Assembly (NCBI RefSeq): GCF_003522965.1
Contig: NZ_CP031513.1
Location: 682,001-746,000, forward strand
DNA: 64,000 bases
Source: Bombilactobacillus bombi
GTDB lineage: Bacteria > Bacillota > Bacilli > Lactobacillales > Lactobacillaceae
Direction: 5' to 3'
The notes under the pieces were generated by a model. The model was not told the DNA's origin. It did no database searches and saw nothing but the letters and a program-made list of their open reading frames with translations. Position 1 is the first letter of the stretch, and every line of letters starts with the position of its first letter. Positions 45,015 through 54,394 of the stretch are shown here, one piece after another. The position numbers and the translations under genes are program-made.

Positions 45015-47407
45015 AATTCATCGCCAGTTTTCATAAAATCTTGTGGAGTAACATTGTCCATACCAATCAAAGGATCAATAGTATTTTGACGAATATCTTC
45101 TAATGTTAAAATACAATCATCCTTTTTTAGAGCAGTCTGGCTAACAGATGGCTCTTTTTTTATATCAAAAATATTTTGTATTCTAGCTTGTAACATTGTA
45201 TTGCGCAAACCAGAATTATCATTTATGGCATTTTCATAGGCTTGACGATTTCCCAGCATAATCAACTTTGATTTAGCGCGCGTAATTGCTGTATACAGCA
45301 AGTTTCTTTTCAGCATTCGCGAATGCTGATTAACTAAAACCACAATAACTAAATCAAATTCACTACCTTGAGCTTTGTGAATTGAGGTACAATATGCCAA
45401 AGCAATATTTCCTAAATCTGATTTATGATAGTCAACTTGTTGCCCATCAAAATCTAAATGAATTAAATCTCCCTGCCCCTTTTCAGAAACAGGTAAATCT
45501 TTGGCTAAAGTGATACCGACAATTTTACCGATTTCACCATTAAAAACATTGGCTTCCACATTATTAACTAGATGTACAATTTTGTCACTAATCCGATATT
45601 CCGTATCTCCTAAAGTTACTGTTTTTGTCCGTTCATTTTTAGGATTCAATGTATTTTGCAGGATTTGATTTAATTTATCAATTCCTGCTGGGCCACGATA
45701 CATAGGCGCTAGTACTTGTAATTTATTCCAACTAAAGCCCTTGGCCTGGCTTTTAACTACAATTTGTTGTAAGACATTACCTACTTGCTGTGCATTACAT
45801 TCAATAAAACTCCGATCCGGAAAATTATTAAAGAGATTCTCCTTAATTGTGCCATCATTGACTTCATGAGCTAAAGTAATAATTGTTGAATCTTCACTTT
45901 GACGATAAATTTTGTCTAGCTTAACAGTATTAAAGGCTTGACTAGCTATCAAATCTGAAAAAACTTGTCCTGGACCTACAGAAGGTAATTGGTCTTGGTC
46001 ACCCACTAAAATAATCTGCATACCTGAAGGAATAACTGACACTAATAACTTAAATAATTCCGTATCAACCATAGAAGTTTCATCAATAATTAATAATTTA
46101 CCTGGAATATAATCTAATTCCACTTTAGACAAATCTTCTTGACCAGTTAATCCTAATAAGCGATGAATTGTACTGGCCGCCAAGCCAGTACTTTCAAATA
46201 AATGTTTAGCTGCTCTTCCTGTAGGTGCGGCTAAGCGGATAGGAAACGGCTCATCTTGATAATCATCGATATCTAATGAATAATCATGCAATTTTGCAAA
46301 TGCTGCCACCAAGCCGTTAATAATTGTCGTTTTCCCTGTACCTGGTCCACCAGTCAGCAATAAAATTGAGCTGTTTAGTCCTTGAAAAATAGCTTCTAAT
46401 TGATTTTGATCATAAGTAATATGCAATTTTTTTTCAATTTTTTGTAAAACTGCTTGTACTTGTGTCAACGAAAAATTAGGTGCTTCAAAGCTTTTATCAA
46501 TAACTTTTAATTGCTGTGCAATAAGCCATTCATCATCATATAAGTATCTTGGAAAATAACATTCATTATCATACTTAATCTGACCCTTATCAATTAAGCT
46601 AGTTAAACCAACTAATAGCTGATCTTGATTAATATTTTCTGGGCGGCTTTCATTAAGCATTCGCAAGGTTTCTTGCTGTAACTCTGTTTTTTCAACATAA
46701 GTATTTCCAGTAGCATTAATCAATAGATTTAAAGTTTGTAGAAGTCCTGCTTCAATTCTTTGCGGATAATCAAAAGGTAAATTAAAGCGAGCTGCCAAAT
46801 TATCAGCACGCTTAAATCCAATACCTCGAATATCATGAATTAATTGATAGGGATTTTGCTGTAATGTAGATAGTGTTTCACCACCATATTCATGATAAAT
46901 TTTAAATGCTAGTTTATTCCCGAATCCTAATCGATTTAACTGTAAAATCACCTCTTCTGATTGATAAGTTGCTGTAATTTGCTCAATTAAAATTTGTTTT
47001 TTGGCGGCATTCAATGGTAATTGATCTACGGCCTTAGGATCAGTCAAGATAACTTCTATTGCATTATCACCTAACAGATCAACAATTTTTTTAGCAGTTT
47101 TAATACCTATACCCGGGAAACTGGTACTAGAAAAATAAGCAATTAAACTTTTACGATCAGTTGGATTGTTTTTTTGATAATGATCACATTTAAATTGCTG
47201 ACCATATTTCGGATGTTTAACTTTTTGACCCCAGAATTTATATTGTTGTTCTTCATCTAACTCATCAAAGTTACCCGTAACAACAATTTCATGATCTTTC
47301 CAATCAAAAGAAGTTTCTTGGACATCAATCATCATAATTTTGAAATAATCTTCTGGTTTTTCAAAGAAAACAGCTTTCAATTTTCCAACTACATAATCAT
47401 TCGTCAA
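45011..47407 (-). CDS. recD2: ATP-dependent RecD2-like DNA helicase
   Basis: 798 residues. The N-terminal OB and helix-hairpin-helix regions (FPGIGIKTAKKIVDLLG, IRGIGFKRADNLA) are followed by SF1B motifs: Walker A LTGGPGTGKTT, LLIIDETSM, LVGDQDQLP, and the C-terminal YCTSIHKAQGSEFD and YTAITRAKSKL. It is the RecBC-independent RecD of Firmicutes, acting in replication-fork and DNA-damage processing. The start is TTG (47405-47407) with AAGGAAGA upstream. It directly follows the TPR protein gene. Confidence 0.96.
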   Translation of the reverse strand: MTNDYVVGKLKAVFFEKPEDYFKIMMIDVQETSFDWKDHEIVVTGNFDELDEEQQYKFWGQKVKHPKYGQQFKCDHYQKNNPTDRKSLIAYFSSTSFPGIGIKTAKKIVDLLGDNAIEVILTDPKAVDQLPLNAAKKQILIEQITATYQSEEVILQLNRLGFGNKLAFKIYHEYGGETLSTLQQNPYQLIHDIRGIGFKRADNLAARFNLPFDYPQRIEAGLLQTLNLLINATGNTYVEKTELQQETLRMLNESRPENINQDQLLVGLTSLIDKGQIKYDNECYFPRYLYDDEWLIAQQLKVIDKSFEAPNFSLTQVQAVLQKIEKKLHITYDQNQLEAIFQGLNSSILLLTGGPGTGKTTIINGLVAAFAKLHDYSLDIDDYQDEPFPIRLAAPTGRAAKHLFESTGLAASTIHRLLGLTGQEDLSKVELDYIPGKLLIIDETSMVDTELFKLLVSVIPSGMQIILVGDQDQLPSVGPGQVFSDLIASQAFNTVKLDKIYRQSEDSTIITLAHEVNDGTIKENLFNNFPDRSFIECNAQQVGNVLQQIVVKSQAKGFSWNKLQVLAPMYRGPAGIDKLNQILQNTLNPKNERTKTVTLGDTEYRISDKIVHLVNNVEANVFNGEIGKIVGITLAKDLPVSEKGQGDLIHLDFDGQQVDYHKSDLGNIALAYCTSIHKAQGSEFDLVIVVLVNQHSRMLKRNLLYTAITRAKSKLIMLGNRQAYENAINDNSGLRNTMLQARIQNIFDIKKEPSVSQTALKKDDCILTLEDIRQNTIDPLIGMDNVTPQDFMKTGDEF

Positions 47408-48073
47408 TTACTTATCTTCCTTTGTTTGTAATTTGAGATAACGTTCAATGTCAGCTAATTGTTGCTGATGTTGCTGAAAATATTGAGGATCTATCCGCTG
47501 GGATTCGGCAAAATGCTGTTGAAATGACTTTTTCCCCAGAACCATCTCTGTTAAGGCTAGCTTAAATAACACCATTGCTGATGGTTTTATTTTTACGGCT
47601 TTTTGATAATATTCTTGAGCCCTCTTAAATTCCTTTAATTGCAAGCAAATATCGCCTACTAACAGGCTATTATCTTCTAACTGAGGATTTTTATCATAAG
47701 CTGTTAGAGCATACATTAATGCTTGTGGCAATTGTTTTTGCTGTAATGATTGTTGTGCCATTAAATAATAAACATCCGATACTAATGTGGAATCGGTAAT
47801 ATTTTGCAACATCTTTTGAGATTCTGCTAACTTACCTGCTTCAAAATAAATTACCGCTAAATTGTAATCTATTTCTTGAGTTTCCGGAAAAAGTTGCTTG
47901 GCTTTTACCAATAATTCTTCTGCTTGTTCAAAATCACCACCAGCTGTTAAGTATCCTGATAATTGCAAAAACCAATCCGCATGTGACATATCTTGCTGGA
48001 GTTTTTGTGCAAGCAGCTTAACTGCCGCTTGCTTATCTCCTTGTTGATATAGTTTTTCTGCTTGTTTTTCCAT
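47408..48073 (-). CDS. Tetratricopeptide repeat protein
   Basis: 221 residues. Several TPR units are visible: AEKLYQQGDKQAAVKLLAQ, GDFEQAEELLVKAKQLFPE, GKLAESQKMLQN, LPQALMYALTAYDKNP, EFKRAQEYYQKAVKIKP. There is no signal peptide or membrane helix, so it is likely a cytosolic interaction scaffold. It is cotranscribed with recD2 (stop abuts the recD2 TTG), but the partner is not evident. Confidence 0.9.
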   Translation of the reverse strand: MEKQAEKLYQQGDKQAAVKLLAQKLQQDMSHADWFLQLSGYLTAGGDFEQAEELLVKAKQLFPETQEIDYNLAVIYFEAGKLAESQKMLQNITDSTLVSDVYYLMAQQSLQQKQLPQALMYALTAYDKNPQLEDNSLLVGDICLQLKEFKRAQEYYQKAVKIKPSAMVLFKLALTEMVLGKKSFQQHFAESQRIDPQYFQQHQQQLADIERYLKLQTKEDK

Positions 48074-48086
48074 TTATTAATCACCA

Positions 48087-48749
48087 CTATATTGTATCTG
48101 TTTTATCAGTTTTCCGTTTTAAAAAACTAGTATCATTCCATTTAATGAGTTCAAAAGTTTGACCATGATCATGGGTGTCAACTGTTGTTAAACTAGTATT
48201 AGCTAAACCTCCATTTTGACGTACTTTAGCTAAAGGTACATTTAGTAAACTTTGAATCATAGCTACTGATGCCGCACCATGACTTACGATAATAAAAGTC
48301 TTTGAACTAGCAGTTTGTGCTTGCGCTAATCCACGGATAAAACTAGTTGTACGTTTAATTACAGCTGCAAAGCTCTCACCTTTAATAACTGTTGCATCAT
48401 ATTTACTAGGATCATTTCTAAAAGCCCAGACTTCTTGCGGGTATTTTTTTTCCATGTCGGTAAACTTTTGACCTTCCATAATACCTAAATCAAATTCTTT
48501 TAAATTTGAACTAGTTGAAAGTGGTATCTGGCCACCTAAAGCTTCATCAAGTGTTTTAGCTGTTAAATATGCCCGTTTAATTGGGCTAGAATATATGTGA
48601 TCAATTTTTTTATCAACTAAAGCTTGCGCTAAAAGCTTGATATCCCGGTAGCTTTCAGGTAATAGTGGTGAATCCCCACTGGCTCCTTGATAACGTCCTT
48701 CTAAATTCCAAAATGTTTTACCATGGCGCACAAAATAAAATCTTGTCAT
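48087..48749 (-). CDS. Histidine phosphatase family protein
   Basis: 220 residues. The phosphohistidine motif FVRHGKTFWN is at the N-terminus, followed by YSSPIKRAYLTA, the acid residue region KEFDLGIMEGQKF and the second histidine in IIVSHGAAS. It belongs to the phosphoglycerate-mutase-like superfamily as a probable phosphatase, not the glycolytic mutase. The substrate is unknown. It lies 13 nt upstream of the TPR gene, and the three genes down to recD2 probably form one transcript. Confidence 0.92.
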   Translation of the reverse strand: MTRFYFVRHGKTFWNLEGRYQGASGDSPLLPESYRDIKLLAQALVDKKIDHIYSSPIKRAYLTAKTLDEALGGQIPLSTSSNLKEFDLGIMEGQKFTDMEKKYPQEVWAFRNDPSKYDATVIKGESFAAVIKRTTSFIRGLAQAQTASSKTFIIVSHGAASVAMIQSLLNVPLAKVRQNGGLANTSLTTVDTHDHGQTFELIKWNDTSFLKRKTDKTDTI

Positions 48750-48832
48750 TATATTTTACTCCTACTTAGATGTTCTTATTATCGTTGATTTGTAATAATT
48801 ATTCAAGAAGTGCCACTATTTGTTTTATACAC

Positions 48833-48864
48833 AAAAAAACTGTGATCAATAATTGATTCACAGT
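48833..48864 (-). terminator. Terminator after mnmA
   Basis: ACTGTGA and ATCAA arms pair across 48839-48864, followed on the minus strand by U7. Confidence 0.85.
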
Positions 48865-48878
48865 CAAAAATTTGAATT

Positions 48879-50346
<1,468 letters not shown>

Positions 50347-50362
50347 ATTTTCACCTCCCAAA

Positions 50363-51502
50363 TTAGTTTTTGGTTATTTGTGTTAATGCTTGCGCAAAAT
50401 TGAGTATATCATCTTCTTGATTTAATTTGTTGAAACTTATCCTGATAGACTCATGAACCCGTTGGCAATCAGAGCCAAACATTGCCTGTAAAACATGCGA
50501 AGGTTCCAGACTACCGGCTGTACAAGCAGATCCTCCTGATATAATAAAACCAGCTAGATCTAATTTTATCTGTAGAATTGAAGTTTCAAATCCTGGCAGC
50601 CATAAGTTTATAATATTAGGTGCACTATGGCTAATTTCAGGACCATTAACTTTAAAATTAACATTATTATTCTTTAAAGTGGTGAGTAATAACTCTTTAT
50701 ATGATTGCAGACGTGCGTTGTTTTGCGATTTAGCAACTTGATTATTTAATCTTACTGCCTCAGCAAAGCCAGCAATTGCTGGGATGTTTTCGGTACCAGC
50801 ACGTCGCTTGGTTTCTTGATCTCCCCCTCGAATAAAAGGTGGTAAATTCAAACCATCGCGTTCGTATAAAAAGCCCATCATTTTAGGACCATTTAATTTG
50901 TGGGCTGATGTTGTTAATAAATCAACTTGTAAGTCTTGAACATCAATTTCTTGACTACCGTAAGCTTGAACAGCATCTGTATGGAAAATAGCCTGATGAT
51001 TTTTCAATAAACTGCCAATTGCCTTAATTGGGTTGATAGTTCCGACTTCATTATTCACCATCATAATAGAAACTAAAATGGTGTCTGCACGAAGTGCTGC
51101 TTTAATATCGGCTAAATTAATCATTCCGTGTTCATTAACCGGTAAATAAGTTATTTCAAAACCTAAAGTTTCTAAATATTGCATAGATTTCAAAACAGCT
51201 TCATGTTCAATTGCTGTTGTAATAATGTGCTTCCCTAAGTTACAACGAGCTAAGGCAGTGGAAATAATCGCTGTATTATCGCCTTCGGTGCCGCCACTAG
51301 TAAAAATAATTTCTGCTGGTTTCGCATTAATGCTACGCGCAATTTCTAACCGTGACTGATCTAAAACACTACGGGCTTGACGTCCAAAATAATTGGGTGT
51401 AGATGCATTGCCAAAAGTATCTTGCATTGTGGCTGTCATTTTTGCGATTACTTCCGCAGTCATTGGTGTCGTAGCAGCATTATCTAAATATACATGTTTC
51501 AA
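50363..51502 (-). CDS. Cysteine desulfurase (NifS/IscS family)
   Basis: 379 residues. N-terminal YLDNAATTP, the PLP-lysine in TSAHKLNGPKMMG and the catalytic cysteine loop SGGSACTAGSLEPSHVL are present. The short cysteine-loop insertion fits the group I (IscS/NifS) enzymes, and the gene order with mnmA suggests it supplies sulfur for tRNA thiolation. The start is TTG (51500-51502) with AAGGAG upstream. It is separated from mtnN by 24 nt. Confidence 0.95.
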   Translation of the reverse strand: MKHVYLDNAATTPMTAEVIAKMTATMQDTFGNASTPNYFGRQARSVLDQSRLEIARSINAKPAEIIFTSGGTEGDNTAIISTALARCNLGKHIITTAIEHEAVLKSMQYLETLGFEITYLPVNEHGMINLADIKAALRADTILVSIMMVNNEVGTINPIKAIGSLLKNHQAIFHTDAVQAYGSQEIDVQDLQVDLLTTSAHKLNGPKMMGFLYERDGLNLPPFIRGGDQETKRRAGTENIPAIAGFAEAVRLNNQVAKSQNNARLQSYKELLLTTLKNNNVNFKVNGPEISHSAPNIINLWLPGFETSILQIKLDLAGFIISGGSACTAGSLEPSHVLQAMFGSDCQRVHESIRISFNKLNQEDDILNFAQALTQITKN

Positions 51503-51526
51503 AAATAATCGCTCCTTGAAAACTTA

Positions 51527-52216
51527 TTAATTATTATCCATAAAGTTTAATAACATTTGAACTGAACGTTCACCAGCATCGCGTACAAATTCATCAAATG
51601 AAACACTAGCTTCTTCATTGCCCACATCACTCATTGCACGAATAACTACAAAAGGAACTTTAAATTGTGTTGCTACTTGACCAACTGCGGCTCCTTCCAT
51701 TTCTACTGACAAAGCTTCCGGAAAATGCTGTAAAATTTGAGCAACTTGTTCTTCTCCATTAATAAATTGATCACCTGAAACAATTAACCCCACATGGCTT
51801 TGTTGATTAACAATATCACCGGCTTCCACAATTTGAGCAATTAATTTTTTGTCACTTTCAAAATAAAGTGGACGTTGCGGTAATTGGCCCCACTCATATC
51901 CTGAAGAAGTAACATCTACATCGTGATATGCAACTTTTGAAGAAATGACAACATCGCCAATACTTAAGTCAGCTCCAATACCTGCTGCCGAACCTGTATT
52001 AATTAAGACATCGGGCAAGTAATGATCACACAAAATGGTAGATACCATCCCAGCCTGCACTTTACCAATTTCACTTTGGGCTACAAATAACTGGTGTCCT
52101 TGATAAGTTCCGGTATTAATATTAATCCCTGCTACCTTATCTACTGCAGCATTAGACATTGATTTTTTCAATAAGCCTATTTCTTCTTCCATCGCAACAA
52201 TTACAGCAATTCTCAT
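51527..52216 (-). CDS. mtnN: 5'-methylthioadenosine/S-adenosylhomocysteine nucleosidase
   Basis: 229 residues. MRIAVIVAMEEEIGLL, INTGSAAGIG, GDVVISSK, the active-site Glu region VEMEGAAVGQVA and the catalytic Asp in RAMSDVGNEE are typical of Pfs/MtnN. It recycles methylthioadenosine and S-adenosylhomocysteine, and also makes S-ribosylhomocysteine, precursor of AI-2. AGGAG precedes the ATG and overlaps the small membrane protein's 3' end. Confidence 0.97.
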   Translation of the reverse strand: MRIAVIVAMEEEIGLLKKSMSNAAVDKVAGININTGTYQGHQLFVAQSEIGKVQAGMVSTILCDHYLPDVLINTGSAAGIGADLSIGDVVISSKVAYHDVDVTSSGYEWGQLPQRPLYFESDKKLIAQIVEAGDIVNQQSHVGLIVSGDQFINGEEQVAQILQHFPEALSVEMEGAAVGQVATQFKVPFVVIRAMSDVGNEEASVSFDEFVRDAGERSVQMLLNFMDNN

Positions 52217-52228
52217 TAATAAAATCTC

Positions 52229-52390
52229 CTAAACAAAAAATAAAATTAAATACGTAATAATAATTAAAACCACAACTATTAAAATAGCTTTATCTAAACG
52301 ATGTTGCAAGTGCTTTGATTTATCTTCTGGCTGATTTACCAAATTATTGGATCGACGATAAGTAGTTTCACTTTGATTATCGTTATCCAT
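52229..52390 (-). CDS. Small single-span membrane protein
   Basis: 53 residues. A polar, asparagine/glutamine/charge-rich N-terminus (MDNDNQSETTYRRS, PEDKSKH) precedes one C-terminal transmembrane helix (AILIVVVLIIITYLILFFV). The positive-inside rule suggests the N-terminus faces the cytosol (C-tail anchor). AGGAG lies 8 nt before the ATG, and the gene overlaps the nudF 3' end by 8 nt (GGATAA inside the first codons), typical of a coupled small gene. I do not recognise a named family. A protein with a similar layout occurs, from memory, between nudF and mtnN in other lactobacilli. Confidence 0.75.
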   Translation of the reverse strand: MDNDNQSETTYRRSNNLVNQPEDKSKHLQHRLDKAILIVVVLIIITYLILFFV

Positions 52391-52940
52391 GACATTGCTC
52401 CTGCAGACGTAAATTTTGCCAAATTAAAATAGCCATTAATGTTTTGGCATCACAAATTAAGCCAGCAGCAATTTGCTCTTGTGCTTTTTCCCAAGTCAAA
52501 AGTTGAAGATTTAAAAATTCATCATCATCTAAAGGCCGCTTATGAGTTGCTTTTTCTAACTGTGGTGCGTAAAACAAAGTTAAATATTCATCTGTAAAAC
52601 CAGGTGAAGAATAAAAGCCACCTAATTTTTTTAAAGAATCACACTGATATCCAGTTTCTTCATTCAATTCTCGTAAAGCTTCAGCTTCCAGATTTTGTTG
52701 TCCTGGTTCAATTTTACCTGCTGGTATTTCTAACGTTAATCTTTGCATGGGTTCACGCCATTGCTTAACTAATAATAGTTGATTATCAATTAATGCCATA
52801 ATTCCCACGGCACCATGATGGTGAACTATTTCTCTTTGGGCATGCTGTCCATTGGGTAAGCAAACCTCTTCTAAATCCAAATTAATGATTTTTCCAGTAA
52901 ATAAACGTTTTTTTGTTAACAATTTTTCGCTTAATTCCAT
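52383..52940 (-). CDS. nudF: ADP-ribose pyrophosphatase (Nudix family)
   Basis: 185 residues. The Nudix box G-x5-E-x7-REL-x-EETG is intact (GKIEPGQQNLEAEALRELNEETGY), with SPGFTDE downstream as in ADP-ribose hydrolases. It cleaves ADP-ribose to AMP and ribose 5-phosphate. The start is ATG 52938-52940, with GGAG upstream, itself in an earlier in-frame ATG codon that is unlikely to be used. It is the first gene of the nudF-mtnN-desulfurase-mnmA run, and is divergent from the DUF3290 gene. Confidence 0.93.
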   Translation of the reverse strand: MELSEKLLTKKRLFTGKIINLDLEEVCLPNGQHAQREIVHHHGAVGIMALIDNQLLLVKQWREPMQRLTLEIPAGKIEPGQQNLEAEALRELNEETGYQCDSLKKLGGFYSSPGFTDEYLTLFYAPQLEKATHKRPLDDDEFLNLQLLTWEKAQEQIAAGLICDAKTLMAILIWQNLRLQEQCHG

Positions 52941-53024
52941 ACTTTTCTCCATAAAATATGCTGCTGTCAGTATTTTTTTAATGATATAATACATAGTGTA
53001 ATTATAGTATATTGGAGGCTACAA

Positions 53025-53471
53025 ATGACTAATTTTTATACTTATCAGTTTTTAACTCGTCAGCCCAGTCGAGTCAATGCCATTATTTGGTCAATTGTCT
53101 TTGTACTGGTCGTTGTTACTATCATAACTTTATTTTTATTTTTGCGCCACCGTGATGATGGAAAATATCGCGAATTGACAATTATTACTATATTATGCTT
53201 ACTATTAACCATGACTATTCAATATGATCAATGGACGCAAAACAAAAACAGTCGTGCTAATAATGGCCAAGTAGCCAATTTAATTAAACAAATGGCTGCT
53301 GAACACCACGTTAGTGTTAATAGTATCTATTCTAACTCGACAGATCTCAAAGACGGAATGTTAATTAAAATGAAGAATTCTGTTTATGAAGTAGAATTGA
53401 ATTCTGACAATTCCAGTTATCAATTGCACCCTGCACATTTAACTAATCATAAAATAAATTTAATTAAATAG
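53025..53471 (+). CDS. DUF3290 family membrane protein
   Basis: 148 residues. Two N-terminal membrane helices (AIIWSIVFVLVVVTIITLFLFL and LTIITILCLLLTMTI) precede a soluble C-terminal region. It matches DUF3290, which in lactobacilli and streptococci is paired with a DUF421 protein. Function is unknown. TTGGAGG precedes the ATG. The adjacent DUF421 gene begins 9 nt downstream, so they are one operon. Confidence 0.88.
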   Translation: MTNFYTYQFLTRQPSRVNAIIWSIVFVLVVVTIITLFLFLRHRDDGKYRELTIITILCLLLTMTIQYDQWTQNKNSRANNGQVANLIKQMAAEHHVSVNSIYSNSTDLKDGMLIKMKNSVYEVELNSDNSSYQLHPAHLTNHKINLIK

Positions 53472-53480
53472 GAGTAACAT

Positions 53481-54119
53481 ATGACATTTTATTGGCAAAC
53501 TTTTTTGAAATTTTTAATGGGCTTTTTTGCAATGGTCATTCAAATTAACTTACTTGGTAAATCTAATCTGGCTCCCAGTAATGTCATTGATCAAATGCAA
53601 AACTTTGTCTTAGGTGGCATTATTGGAGGGGTTATTTACAATACGTCCATTACCCTTTTGCAATTTTTTATCGTACTTCTCATTTGGACTTTAGTAGTAT
53701 TTACAACCAAATTTTTAACTAATCATAATAGTTGGATAAAAAAATTTATTGATGGTAAACCTTCAATTATTATTTCTAACGGAAAAGTCCTTTCGAATAA
53801 AGCAACGCAAAATGGGCTTTCAGCGCATGATTTAGCGTTTAAATTGCGACAAGCTGGAATTAATGACTTAGATGATATCGATAAAGCTGTTTGGGAAGAA
53901 AATGGGCAAATTACTTTTACTAGCAAAAAAGATTTAAAAGCTCAATTTCCGATCATTATGGATGGAGAAATTGATACCTTAGCTTTAAATTATACTCATC
54001 ACGATGAAGATTGGGTCATGGAACAACTTAAAAAGCAAGGTTACAAAACTCAAGATATTTATTTAGCCTTTTTAAGTTCTGATGGATTAAAAATTTTCCC
54101 TTATGGCATTGAAGAATAA
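53481..54119 (+). CDS. DUF421 (YetF-like) membrane protein
   Basis: 212 residues. Three N-terminal hydrophobic segments, including FVLGGIIGGVIYNTSITLLQFF, are followed by a cytosolic domain with KPSIIISNGKVL, DLAFKLRQAGINDLDDIDKAVWEENG and FPIIMDGEIDTLAL. This is the DUF421/YetF layout; Bacillus relatives are spore or stress membrane proteins of unclear role. It pairs with DUF3290 and ends before a strong bidirectional terminator. Confidence 0.9.
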   Translation: MTFYWQTFLKFLMGFFAMVIQINLLGKSNLAPSNVIDQMQNFVLGGIIGGVIYNTSITLLQFFIVLLIWTLVVFTTKFLTNHNSWIKKFIDGKPSIIISNGKVLSNKATQNGLSAHDLAFKLRQAGINDLDDIDKAVWEENGQITFTSKKDLKAQFPIIMDGEIDTLALNYTHHDEDWVMEQLKKQGYKTQDIYLAFLSSDGLKIFPYGIEE

Positions 54120-54132
54120 TTATTATTAATCG

Positions 54133-54164
54133 AAAAAAGAGCTGGAAATTTTCCAGCTCTTTTA
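54133..54164 (+). terminator. Convergent terminator DUF421/csp
   Basis: AAAAGAGCTGG pairs with CCAGCTCTTTT around a 7-nt loop, with A and T flanks on each side, so it can act on both strands. Confidence 0.92.
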
Positions 54165-54178
54165 AATTACTAAACACC

Positions 54179-54385
54179 TTATGATTCTTGTACTTGAACA
54201 TTAATTGCTTGAGGTCCTTTAAAACCATTAGCAATTTCAAATTCAACTGGCTGTCCGGCTTTGAGAGAACGAAATCCGTTGCCTTGAATAGCCGAAAAAT
54301 GAACAAAGATTGGTTCTTGAATTTCACTTACAATTTCACCAACGCCTTTGTGTTCATCAAATCGTGAAACTGTACCTTTAAGCAT
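54179..54385 (-). CDS. Cold-shock-domain protein (divergent)
   Basis: 68 residues, MLKGTVSRFDEHKGVGEIVSE with IFVHFSAIQGNGF. The fold and length match bacterial CSPs. RNP2 (IFVHF) is conserved, but RNP1 reads KGVGEI instead of KGFGFI, and the usual tryptophan before it is replaced (SRFD for KWFN). Several stacking aromatics that bind single-stranded nucleic acid are thus missing. AGGTG precedes the ATG. It lies 9 nt after ileS on the same strand, as the end of that transcript. Confidence 0.9.
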   Translation of the reverse strand: MLKGTVSRFDEHKGVGEIVSEIQEPIFVHFSAIQGNGFRSLKAGQPVEFEIANGFKGPQAINVQVQES

Positions 54386-54394
54386 AAATTACAC

